This document shows positions 18,093-25,858 of a DNA stretch of 64,000 nucleotides, in pieces. The translations under genes and the position numbers were made by a program. Positions within the stretch are counted from its first letter, which is position 1; each line of letters opens with the position of its first letter. This DNA is from Castellaniella sp. (lineage in GTDB: Bacteria > Pseudomonadota > Gammaproteobacteria > Burkholderiales > Burkholderiaceae_B). The stretch is from NCBI RefSeq assembly GCF_004321985.1, contig NZ_SCQN01000048.1, positions 1 through 64,000 of the forward strand, written 5' to 3'. The notes under the pieces are model-generated. The model ran no database searches and was not told where the DNA came from. It worked only from the letters and a program-made list of their open reading frames with translations.

Positions 18093-19364
18093 CTACTTCC
18101 CGCTCCAGCCCGCGATCACGGCGCGTTCGTCGTCCGTCATTTTGGTCAGGTTGGCGAGCGGCATGTACTTGCTGCCCACGACCTGCTTGATCTGGGCGGC
18201 GTGCTGAATGGCCTGCGCCGTGGTGTCCAGCATGATGCCGGCGGGTGCCGAGGAGAAGCCTGGTTGCGTGGGTTTGGCGGAGTGGCATTCGATGCAGCGC
18301 GCCTGCAGGATCCCGTGTACTTGCGCCAGCGTGACGCCGGCCGGGGTTGCGCCCGCGGCTGTGGCGCCCGCTGCCGCAGCGCCGGCCGGTGCTGTCTGAG
18401 CTGCAGCCGCCGGAGTCGGCGTGGGGGCCGCAGCAGGCGAGGGCGCCGCCAGCCAGCCGATGATGACCAGCAGGATGATGCCGGCTGCGGGGTAGCGCAG
18501 GTCGTTCTTGCCAGTATGGCGCAGCACGAAGTACTGGCGGATGGCCGCGCCGGCGAAGATGAAGAGGCTCATGATGACCCAGGCATACTCATTCGTGTAG
18601 GTGAACGAGTAGTGGTTACTGAGCATCAGGAAGATCACCGGCAGCGTGAAATAGGTGTTGTGCACCGAGCGCTGCTTGCCCCAGGCGCCATCGAGCGGAT
18701 TGGGTTTTTCGCCGGCTTTCAGCGCCTTGACCATGCGGCGCTGGCCGGGGATGATCCAGAAGAACACGCTCCAGGCCATGCAGGTGGCCATGAGGCCGCC
18801 GACCAGCAGGAAGGCGGCGCGACCCGGGAAGATCTGCGTGGACAGCCAGGACGCGAACACCATCATCACGCCCACGGCCACGCTCAGCCATCCGTCGTGG
18901 TTTACAGTGGGGCTGATGAGGCGGCATAGCTGCGAATAGACGTTGTAGCCCACGACCAGGAACGCGACAGCCACCAGGCTGGCTTCCGTGCCATTCATGC
19001 CGCGCACCCAGGTCCAGGGGCTGCTGGGGTTCACCAGATAGATGTTGGCGTTCAGGCAGTACATCAGCACGAACAGGCCGAAACCCGACAGCCAGGTGGT
19101 GTAGGCCTTCCAGAACGACCAGTGCAGATCGTCGGGCAGCTCGGCGGGGTTGGTCAAGTATTTTTCATTGTGATAGAAGCCGCCGCCGTGCACAGCCCAC
19201 AGTTCGCCGAATACGCCAAGCTGCTTTGCGCGTTCGGTGTGCGGCTTGTGCAGGCTCAGGTCCAGCATCACGAAGTAAATCGATTCGCCGATCCAGGCGA
19301 TGGCGGCAATCACGTGCAGCCAACGCAGCAGCAGATTGCCATAATCCAGAATGAATCCTTCCAT
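18093..19364 (-). CDS. puuD: Membrane urate oxidase PuuD with C-terminal cytochrome c domain
   Basis: 423 residues. The first membrane helix is LLLRWLHVIAAIAWIGESIYF and several more follow. An Ala/Pro/Thr-rich linker leads to a cytochrome c domain with the heme site CIECH and the likely axial Met in KYMPLANLTKMTDDER. PuuD converts urate to 5-hydroxyisourate at the inner membrane, feeding electrons to the respiratory chain instead of making hydrogen peroxide. The ATG at 19364 is preferred over a GTG four codons earlier because GGAG then stands at ribosome-site distance. It lies downstream of uraH in the same direction. Confidence 0.9.
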   Translation of the reverse strand: MEGFILDYGNLLLRWLHVIAAIAWIGESIYFVMLDLSLHKPHTERAKQLGVFGELWAVHGGGFYHNEKYLTNPAELPDDLHWSFWKAYTTWLSGFGLFVLMYCLNANIYLVNPSSPWTWVRGMNGTEASLVAVAFLVVGYNVYSQLCRLISPTVNHDGWLSVAVGVMMVFASWLSTQIFPGRAAFLLVGGLMATCMAWSVFFWIIPGQRRMVKALKAGEKPNPLDGAWGKQRSVHNTYFTLPVIFLMLSNHYSFTYTNEYAWVIMSLFIFAGAAIRQYFVLRHTGKNDLRYPAAGIILLVIIGWLAAPSPAAAPTPTPAAAAQTAPAGAAAAGATAAGATPAGVTLAQVHGILQARCIECHSAKPTQPGFSSAPAGIMLDTTAQAIQHAAQIKQVVGSKYMPLANLTKMTDDERAVIAGWSGK

Positions 19365-19447
19365 GAGGGTCTCCACGATCTCGTCGAAAAAGTCCGATGC
19401 AACGGTGCGCCGTGGTCAGGCCTGAGCCCGCGCGCGGCGGTGGAACA

Positions 19448-19801
19448 TCAGCTGCCGCGATAGGTGGACCAGGTCCACGGGGTCACGACCAGCGGGACGT
19501 GATAGTTCTCGTCGGGATTGGCAATGCCGAACCGCAGAACGACCTGGTCGACAAAGCGGGGTTCCGGCAACGACAGGCCCTTGTGGGCAAAGTAGTCACC
19601 GGCATGGAAGACCAGCTCGTAGGTGCCTCTGGTCAGCGCCGGGCCGCTGAGCAGCGGGGCGTCGCAGCGGCCGTCCGCATTCGTGGTGGTCTGGGCGAGC
19701 AGAGTGCGAGTATCGCCTTGCAGACGATACAGTTCCAGGGCGACGCCCTGGGCTGGAACACCGTGCACCGTGTCCAGGACATGGGTGGAAAGTTTTCCCA
19801 T
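19448..19801 (-). CDS. uraH: 5-hydroxyisourate hydrolase (transthyretin-like)
   Basis: 117 residues with the family signature start (LSTHVLDTVHGVPAQGV), the central FHAGDYF segment, the HVPLVVTPWTWSTYRGS C-terminus and the YRGS tetrapeptide that separates the enzyme from true transthyretin. It hydrolyses 5-hydroxyisourate to OHCU, the step after PuuD. GGAG lies upstream of the ATG. It is the first gene of the uraH–puuD unit and divergent from gntR. Confidence 0.95.
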   Translation of the reverse strand: MGKLSTHVLDTVHGVPAQGVALELYRLQGDTRTLLAQTTTNADGRCDAPLLSGPALTRGTYELVFHAGDYFAHKGLSLPEPRFVDQVVLRFGIANPDENYHVPLVVTPWTWSTYRGS

Positions 19802-19920
19802 GGGATTTGTCTCCGGTCAGTATCCTGCCAGAAGGCCCCCGGTATGGCCGGACCGGCTTTTGGTGCCGGTTCGCGAGACCCCGGACGGATGTCCGACGGT
19901 ACTCGGGGCAGGACGGTTGG

Positions 19921-19983
19921 AATTGTTGTCAACAATTTGTGTTGACGATTTTCGTCTGGTCCACAATAATTGTCAACAATTTC
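19921..19983. promoter_or_regulatory. Tandem palindromic operators between uraH and gntR
   Basis: A perfect 17-base inverted repeat, AATTGTTG-T-CAACAATT, occupies 19921–19937. A second copy sharing TTGTCAACAATTT is at 19970–19982. Between them lies GTTGACGATTTTCGTC, a weaker match. TTGTCAACAA fits the half-site style of FadR/FCD-type GntR regulators. The divergent position suggests autoregulation of gntR and control of both urate units; the regulator–site pairing is inferred. Confidence 0.65.
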
Positions 19984-20060
19984 AATGAACCTAATTCTGG
20001 TGTCCCGTTGGTTCGTTCGCCCACTCCGTTACCGATCGGCCGAACAGGACACTGATACCC

Positions 20061-20819
20061 ATGCTCGAGCTCAAACCCGTTGGTGCCGCCCTGCGCGATT
20101 TGAAGGCGCCCCGGGCTTCTTCGCTTCGTGATCCCAGGCCGGCCGCCGAGCGTCCAGAGGTTGATCGCGTTTATGGCGAAATCTTCGACGCTGCCATGGA
20201 CCGCCGCCTGCTCCCGGGAGCCAAGCTGATCGAGGCGACGCTGTGCACCGTCTTCGCCTGCTCGCGCAGCACGGTGCGGGCGGCCCTGGCCCGGCTGGCG
20301 CATGACAAGATCGTGGTCATCGAGCCCAATCGAGGGGCACGCGTCTGGCAGGCGACGCCCAAGGAAGTGCGAGACGTGTTCGCCATGCGCCGCGCCTTGG
20401 AAGGCATCACGCTGGACATGCTGGCTGCGTCGCCGGATGTCGCCCAGCGCCTCGTTCCTCTGCGGGACATGGTGGATCGTGAGCAGCAGGCCTTCGAGCA
20501 GGGCGATCGCATCAGCTGGATTCGGCTGTCGAACGCCTTTCATGTGGAGCTGGCGCAGCTGCTGGACAACCAGGTGCTGACCGAGCTGTTGAGTGGGCTG
20601 TGCGCGCGCACCACGCTCATCATCGCGTTGGGCGACCGTACGGCGGGCAGCACCTGCTCGTATGTCGAGCATCGCGATATCCTGGATCATCTCGCACGCG
20701 GCGACGCTGCCAGCGCGCGGGCCGCCATGGACCATCATTTGCAGGACTGCGAACTTCGGATGGAGGACCCGGTTGCCGGAGCCCCGGATCCCTGGTCCGC
20801 CTTCAGCGTGAAACTCTGA
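20061..20819 (+). CDS. GntR-family regulator, FCD type, probable controller of urate catabolism
   Basis: 252 residues. A winged helix at about residues 35–95 (DRVYGEIFDAAMDRRLLPG, CSRSTVRAALARLAHDKIVVI) is followed by an all-helical FCD effector domain with metal-ligand-like histidines (SNAFHVELAQL; VEHRDILDHL; MDHHLQDC). FCD proteins sense small acids; the ligand here could be urate or a breakdown product, judged only from context. It stands divergent from uraH–puuD and 22 bases before puuE. Confidence 0.85.
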   Translation: MLELKPVGAALRDLKAPRASSLRDPRPAAERPEVDRVYGEIFDAAMDRRLLPGAKLIEATLCTVFACSRSTVRAALARLAHDKIVVIEPNRGARVWQATPKEVRDVFAMRRALEGITLDMLAASPDVAQRLVPLRDMVDREQQAFEQGDRISWIRLSNAFHVELAQLLDNQVLTELLSGLCARTTLIIALGDRTAGSTCSYVEHRDILDHLARGDAASARAAMDHHLQDCELRMEDPVAGAPDPWSAFSVKL

Positions 20820-20841
20820 GCACATTTTCGGGAGACACTCC

Positions 20842-21771
20842 ATGCCAGACAAAAAATATCCACGTGACCTGGTTGGCTATGGGCGTACGCCACCGCAGGC
20901 CAACTGGCCGGGCAAGGCGCGCATTGCTGTGCAGTTCGTGATGAATTACGAGGAGGGCGGCGAAAACTGCGTGCTCAATGGCGATGCCGGTTCCGAGCAG
21001 TTCCTGTCCGAGATCATCGGTGCTGAATCGTATCCAGACCGGCACTTATCGATGGAGTCGATCTACGAATACGGTTCGCGGGCAGGTGTCTGGCGCATTC
21101 TGCGCGAGTTCGAGCGGCGCAAGCTGCCGCTGACCGTCTTTGGCGTCGGCCTGGCGCTGGAGCGCAACCCCGACGTGGCGCGGGCGATTGTCGAGGCCGG
21201 GCACGAAATCGCATGCCACGGCTACCGCTGGATCCACTATCAGAAGGTCTCCGAGACGGTAGAGCGCGAGCATTTCCAGCGCTGCCTGGACATCGTCACC
21301 CGCATTCTGGGGCGCCACCCCGACGGCTGGTACACCGGTCGCGACAGCCCGAATACCTTGAGGATCGTTGCCGAAGAAGGCAAATTCCTGTACGACGCCG
21401 ACTACTACGGCGACGACCTGCCGTTCTGGACCGAAGTCGATCTGGGCGGCGGCAAGACCCACCCCCAGCTCATGGTGCCCTATACCCTGGACACCAATGA
21501 TATGCGCTTTGCCTCGCCCCAGGGGTTCAACACTGCGGATCATTTCTTCCACTACTTGCGCGACGCCTTTGACGTGCTCTATGCGGAAGGCGATACATCC
21601 CCCAAAATGCTGTCGGTGGGCATTCACTGCCGGATCTCCGGTCGGCCGGCGCGGCTGGCGGGCCTGCAGCGGTTCCTGGACTACGTCCAGAAGCACGACC
21701 GTGTGTGGATCGCTACGCGTGCCGACATCGCGCGCCACTGGGCCCGGGAACATCCCTTCAAGGCCGCCTGA
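20842..21771 (+). CDS. puuE: Allantoinase PuuE (polysaccharide-deacetylase family)
   Basis: 309 residues of the metal-independent PuuE type, not the classic AllB amidohydrolase. The start (PRDLVGYGRTPPQANWPGKA) and the motifs NYEEGGENCVLNGD, HEIACHGYRW and GWYTGRDSPNT are the family's. It opens allantoin to allantoate. GGGAGA precedes the ATG. The protein has one domain; in some bacteria it is joined to OHCU decarboxylase (UraD), which is not present here. Confidence 0.92.
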   Translation: MPDKKYPRDLVGYGRTPPQANWPGKARIAVQFVMNYEEGGENCVLNGDAGSEQFLSEIIGAESYPDRHLSMESIYEYGSRAGVWRILREFERRKLPLTVFGVGLALERNPDVARAIVEAGHEIACHGYRWIHYQKVSETVEREHFQRCLDIVTRILGRHPDGWYTGRDSPNTLRIVAEEGKFLYDADYYGDDLPFWTEVDLGGGKTHPQLMVPYTLDTNDMRFASPQGFNTADHFFHYLRDAFDVLYAEGDTSPKMLSVGIHCRISGRPARLAGLQRFLDYVQKHDRVWIATRADIARHWAREHPFKAA

Positions 21772-21810
21772 ACCGCGCGGCCCTCAACCTTGATTTCAGG
21801 AGCTTCTGTC

Positions 21811-22851
21811 ATGGCAACCCCCAATCTGCCCATCGGCACTATCGTGGACGCCCCCGCCGTCGAGTTGCCGGCCTTCGCCACCCGTCATCCCAATCTGGCC
21901 AGTGCGAGCCTGGGCACCACGATCCTGTCCTGCACGGATCAGTTCTTCGCCGAGGCGACGCGCATGCTGCAGGACTCCGAGCCGGTCTTCATCGTGGGCA
22001 AGTTCGATGATCACGGCAAGTGGATGGATGGCTGGGAAACGCGCCGCCGCCGCAACGGCGGGCACGACTACGCTGTCGTGAAGCTCGGGCTGCCGGGCAC
22101 TATCCGAGGTCTGGACATCAACACCAGCCACTTCACGGGAAACTTCCCACCGGCCGCATCCGTGCACGTCGCCTACTGCGAAGGCGAGCCCGCCGAAGAC
22201 ACGCAATGGGTGGAGTTGGTCCCCGCACGCTCGCTGCAGGGCAACTCGCATCATTTCGTCGAAATCGACGATAGGCGCGTCTGGACGCATGTGCGCCTGA
22301 GCATCTTCCCAGATGGCGGCGTGGCGCGCCTGCGGGTGTACGGCCAGCCCGCCTGCAACTGGGGCAAGCGTGATCCAAACGTGTCCTACGAAGTCTCGGC
22401 GCTGGCCAACGGTGGCCGCATCGTGGCCTACAGCGATGCGCACTATGGCACGCCCACGGTGCTCCTCCACGCCGGGCGCGGCACCAACATGGGCGACGGT
22501 TGGGAGACCCGCCGCCGCCGCGAGCCCGGCAATGACTGGATCATCATTGAGCTGGGGCACGCGGTCACGGTCGACAAGATCGAGATCGATACGGCACACT
22601 TCAAGGGCAACTACCCCGACCGTGTCTCGGTGCTGGGCGCCCGGGTGGCCGAGTCCACGGACCAGTCGCTGGTGACGCAGGCCATGTTCTGGCCTACATT
22701 ACTGGGCGAGCAGAAGACCGAGATGGACAAGCAGCACTTCTTCGAAGGCGACGCCATCCAGTTCAAGGAGCCGGTATCTCATGTGCGCGTCAACATGTTT
22801 CCCGATGGCGGCATCAGCCGTGTGCGCATCTGGGGGAGGTTGACAAAATAA
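21811..22851 (+). CDS. alc: Allantoicase
   Basis: 346 residues with two repeated allantoicase domains, each carrying a GW(E)TRRRR element (DGWETRRRRNGGHDYAVVKLG and a second DGWETRRRREPGNDWIIIELG) and a TxHFxGN(F/Y)P loop. It splits allantoate into ureidoglycolate and urea. The ATG at 21811 (MATPNLPIG) is chosen because AGGAGC stands seven bases upstream; an upstream in-frame start lacks one. It lies 39 bases after puuE. Confidence 0.93.
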   Translation: MATPNLPIGTIVDAPAVELPAFATRHPNLASASLGTTILSCTDQFFAEATRMLQDSEPVFIVGKFDDHGKWMDGWETRRRRNGGHDYAVVKLGLPGTIRGLDINTSHFTGNFPPAASVHVAYCEGEPAEDTQWVELVPARSLQGNSHHFVEIDDRRVWTHVRLSIFPDGGVARLRVYGQPACNWGKRDPNVSYEVSALANGGRIVAYSDAHYGTPTVLLHAGRGTNMGDGWETRRRREPGNDWIIIELGHAVTVDKIEIDTAHFKGNYPDRVSVLGARVAESTDQSLVTQAMFWPTLLGEQKTEMDKQHFFEGDAIQFKEPVSHVRVNMFPDGGISRVRIWGRLTK

Positions 22852-22937
22852 GGCGCGACTCCATTCGCGACAGGCGCTGGCGAGCGCCCGTTTTCCATCG
22901 GGCTGACGACGTGGCAGCTCTGTTTGAGGAGGGTTGA

Positions 22938-24191
22938 ATGTCCGCTGTTCCCCATTCCGGCAAGGCGTCCGTGCCTGCGTTGATGAATGACTGGATTGAT
23001 GCCCACTTCGATGAACAGGTGGCGCTGCTGCAGCGCCTGGTCGCGATTCCCACTGATACCCCGCCTGGCGATACCGCACCGCATGCCGAAGCCGTTGCAC
23101 ATCTGGTGGAAGACTTGGGGTGGGAGGTCGAGCGCCACGCCGTGCCGCAAGCCGACGTGCAGGCCTATGGGATGCGCAGCATCACCAACCTCATCGTGCG
23201 GCGCCGCTATTCGGCTGACGGCTTCGTCGTGGCGCTGAATGCTCACGGCGATGTAGTGCCGCCCGGCGAGGGATGGACACATGACCCTTATGGCGGCGAG
23301 GTGGCGGACGGCCGTCTGTACGGGCGCGCTTCAGCCGTTTCCAAATCCGATTTCACGACCTACCTGCATGCCGTGCGCGCGTTGGAGGCGGCCCGGGTAC
23401 CGCTGAGAGGGGCCGTCGAGCTGCACTTCACCTACGACGAGGAGTTCGGCGGGCTCAAGGGACCTGGCTGGCTGCTGTCGCGGGGAACGACACGGCCCGA
23501 CTATGTCGTCTGTGCGAGCTTCAGCCATGCCGTCGTCATCGCGCACAACGGCTGCCTGCAGTTCGAGGTCACCGTGCGTGGCAAGGCCGCCCATGGGTCG
23601 GCGCCCAAGACCGGCCATGACGCCTTGTTCGCGGCCAACCAGATCCTGACCGAGATCTATCGCCGGGCCGCCCGTCTGGACGAGATCCATTCGGGTGTTC
23701 CGGGCATCACCAACCCCACGATGATCGTGGGCCGTATCGATGGCGGCACGAACACGAACGTGGTGCCTGGCACGGTCACCCTGAAGATGGACCGGCGCAT
23801 GATCCCCGAGGAAGACCCGGCCAAGGTCGAGGTCGAGGTGCGTGGCTTCATCCAGCAGGCGGTTGCCGATTTGCCGGGCATTTCGGTGGAGGTCCGGCGA
23901 CTGTTGTTCGCGCGTGCGTTGAAGCCGCTGCCGGGGCACGAGAGGCTGGTGGAAAGCCTGCAGCACCACGCGAAGGCGGTCTTCGGTGAAGACATCCCCG
24001 CCGTGGGCACGCCCCTGTATGCCGATGCGCGCCTTTACGCTGAGCACAGCATCCCCGTGGTCATGTATGGTGCTGGCCCCCGCACGGTTCAGGAGTCGTG
24101 CGCCAAGCAGGCCGACGAACACGTGCTGTTGTCCGACCTGCGCGGTGCGACCAAGGTCGTGGCGGGGCTGCTCGCGGATTTTCTGTCCTGA
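22938..24191 (+). CDS. M20-family metallohydrolase (ArgE/DapE-like)
   Basis: 417 residues. Zinc-site motifs are visible: NAHGDVVPPGEGW (first His/Asp), GRASAVSKSD (probable bridging Asp), YDEEFGG (catalytic Glu pair) and a dimerisation lid with KAAHGSAPKTG. A strong ribosome site (GAGGAGG) precedes the ATG. It is the last gene of the gntR–puuE–alc unit, so a role in urate-derived nitrogen use is likely. The motifs are those of deacylase-type M20 enzymes rather than allantoate or ureidoglycolate amidohydrolases, so the substrate is not assigned. Confidence 0.8.
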   Translation: MSAVPHSGKASVPALMNDWIDAHFDEQVALLQRLVAIPTDTPPGDTAPHAEAVAHLVEDLGWEVERHAVPQADVQAYGMRSITNLIVRRRYSADGFVVALNAHGDVVPPGEGWTHDPYGGEVADGRLYGRASAVSKSDFTTYLHAVRALEAARVPLRGAVELHFTYDEEFGGLKGPGWLLSRGTTRPDYVVCASFSHAVVIAHNGCLQFEVTVRGKAAHGSAPKTGHDALFAANQILTEIYRRAARLDEIHSGVPGITNPTMIVGRIDGGTNTNVVPGTVTLKMDRRMIPEEDPAKVEVEVRGFIQQAVADLPGISVEVRRLLFARALKPLPGHERLVESLQHHAKAVFGEDIPAVGTPLYADARLYAEHSIPVVMYGAGPRTVQESCAKQADEHVLLSDLRGATKVVAGLLADFLS

Positions 24192-24256
24192 CTTTCGGAG
24201 CAGGATGATCTCCGCCGTTGGGTGGCATGTTTTGGTGGGCAGCGTCGATTGAAACG

Positions 24257-24290
24257 ACAGAGGCCACCAGAAGATCCTGGTGGCCTCTGT
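24257..24290 (-). terminator. Strong hairpin downstream of fliC
   Basis: ACAGAGGCCACCAG and CTGGTGGCCTCTGT form a perfect 14-bp stem with a six-base loop, followed on the minus strand by CGTTTC. Lying between the convergent M20 gene and fliC, it should end fliC transcripts. Confidence 0.75.
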
Positions 24291-24291
24291 G

Positions 24292-24319
24292 ATCCGGAGT
24301 TGGGGGACCAGCTCCGGAT
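24292..24319 (-). terminator. Second hairpin immediately after the fliC stop
   Basis: ATCCGGAG (24292–24299) pairs with CTCCGGAT (24312–24319), a perfect 8-bp stem nine bases after the fliC stop and directly before the stronger hairpin at 24257–24290. It may stabilise the flagellin mRNA 3' end. Confidence 0.5.
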
Positions 24320-24328
24320 GGGTCGCAA

Positions 24329-25582
24329 TTACTTCAACAGCGACAGCACGGTCTGCGGGACCTGGTTGGCTTGAGCCAGCACGGCGGTACCTGCCTGCTG
24401 CAGGATCTGGGAACGCGTCATGTTGGAGACTTCCGTCGCGTAGTCGGCATCCTGGATGCGGGACCGTGCGGCCGACAGGTTGGTGACGGTGTTGTTCAGG
24501 TTCGCAATCGTGGATTCGAAACGGTTCTGGACGGCACCGAGTCCACCCCGAAGGCTGTCGACCTGGGCCAGCGCCTGGTCCAGTTTGTTCAGCGGATTGG
24601 CGGTCGAGCCGGTGGTCAGGGAAGCCACACTGAGGTCGCTGGAGTTCAGCGTGTACGCAGCCGTTGCGGTACCGGTAGACGTGGTGGATTGTGGGCTGAC
24701 GGCGACGTAGAAGGTCGAAGCCGTACCCGAGGCCAGCGGCTGGCCATTGGCGCCGACCGTGATGCCGCGGCTGGCCAGGTTCTGGACCTCGGTCGCGTTG
24801 GAGGGAGTGATGCTGACACTTGCATACCAGTTTCCGCGACCATCCGCCGTCAGGGTGGAACCCAGGGAGACGCTGCCCGAAGCAATACCGAGTTGCTGCG
24901 CAAAGCTGGCCTGAGCACCCGAACCAAAGCTGACGGAAGACGCGGTGAACTGCGTGCTGCTGCCAAAAACCTTTTGGAAATCAGCTGTCGCAACAGCGCT
25001 AGCAGTCGTCGTCCCGTCAGCCTGCACGATCTGCCCGGAGCTGTTGATCGTCGGGCCCGAGACGCTGAAACCGCCCAGACCCAGCGTTCCCGCCGTGATC
25101 TGTTTCAGGTTGATGTTGATCGTTTCGTTGTCGTTGGCACCGACCTGAATCGTGAGGTTACCGTCTTTGGCGAGGACGTGCACGCCGTTGAACTGGGTCT
25201 GCGCCGACACGCGGTCGATCTCGCTCAGGCGCTGCTGGATTTCACCCTGGATCGAAGCCAGATCAGACGAGGAATTCGTGCCGTTGGCGGCCTGGACCGA
25301 CAACTCGCGAATGCGCTGCAGGTTGTTGTTGATTTCGTTCAGCGCACCTTCAGTCGTTTGCGCGATGGAGATCCCGTCGTTTGCGTTACGACCGGCCTGG
25401 GTCAGACCCGTGATGTTGGCCGTGAATCGGTTGGCGATGGCCTGGCCGGCAGCGTCATCCTTGGCGCTGTTGATGCGCAAACCGGAGGACAGGCGCTCGA
25501 TTGCGGTACCCAGAGCTGACTGGGACTTGGTCAGATTGCCCTGGGCAACCAGGGACAAGTAGTTGGTGTTGATAACAGCCAT
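24329..25582 (-). CDS. fliC: Flagellin
   Basis: 417 residues. The conserved N-terminal D0/D1 (MAVINTNYLSLVAQGNLTKS; SGLRINSAKDDAAGQAIANR) and C-terminal D1/D0 (NRFESTIANLNNTVTNLSAA; ADYATEVSNMTRSQILQQAG) frame a central domain from about residue 180 to 330 rich in Ser, Thr and Gly. Such surface regions are typical targets of O-glycosylation. AGGAGT precedes the ATG. No other flagellar gene is in the window, so this is a detached fliC, read from a sigma-28-like promoter and ending at two hairpins. The divergent neighbour is an OGT-like glycosyltransferase. Confidence 0.97.
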   Translation of the reverse strand: MAVINTNYLSLVAQGNLTKSQSALGTAIERLSSGLRINSAKDDAAGQAIANRFTANITGLTQAGRNANDGISIAQTTEGALNEINNNLQRIRELSVQAANGTNSSSDLASIQGEIQQRLSEIDRVSAQTQFNGVHVLAKDGNLTIQVGANDNETININLKQITAGTLGLGGFSVSGPTINSSGQIVQADGTTTASAVATADFQKVFGSSTQFTASSVSFGSGAQASFAQQLGIASGSVSLGSTLTADGRGNWYASVSITPSNATEVQNLASRGITVGANGQPLASGTASTFYVAVSPQSTTSTGTATAAYTLNSSDLSVASLTTGSTANPLNKLDQALAQVDSLRGGLGAVQNRFESTIANLNNTVTNLSAARSRIQDADYATEVSNMTRSQILQQAGTAVLAQANQVPQTVLSLLK

Positions 25583-25664
25583 GAAAGACTCCTAAGTGTT
25601 TATGGCGAGGATCTCGCACTTTTTGCCCAGGATGACAAACCAAGTGACCTCCTGTTCTGCCTCG

Positions 25665-25691
25665 TTAACGGAGGCCACTCCGGAATCTTTA
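25665..25691 (-). promoter_or_regulatory. Sigma-28 (FliA) type promoter of fliC
   Basis: On the minus strand the sequence reads TAAA, then 15 bases, then TCCGTTAA. This matches the FliA consensus TAAA-N15-GCCGATAA exactly in the first element and spacing and at six of eight bases in the second. It lies about 83 bases upstream of the fliC ATG, as expected for a late flagellar gene. Confidence 0.7.
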
Positions 25692-25761
25692 GCGGGTCCG
25701 GAAGCCGCCAACCCTGGGCAGCGTTCCCGTCGCTTCTTGCTGCCGATCAGGACTGCCGTCA

Positions 25762-25776
25762 GTTCCAAATTGGAAC
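25762..25776. promoter_or_regulatory. Perfect palindrome in the fliC–glycosyltransferase gap
   Basis: GTTCCAA-A-TTGGAAC is a 7+1+7 perfect inverted repeat about 83 bases before the chosen glycosyltransferase start and upstream of the fliC promoter. It could be an operator for either gene; no regulator is identified. Confidence 0.4.
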
Positions 25777-25858
25777 GTCACGAACACCTTCTATTCCGAC
25801 GTTTCAATCGATCCGAATGCCGGTAAGATCGTTGCGATCTCCCACTACCCGCCGCATC

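Noticed and set aside
25742-25749. GCCGATCA as a possible sigma-28 -10 box for the glycosyltransferase
   Set aside because: Seven of eight bases match, but no TAAA element stands 15 bases upstream.
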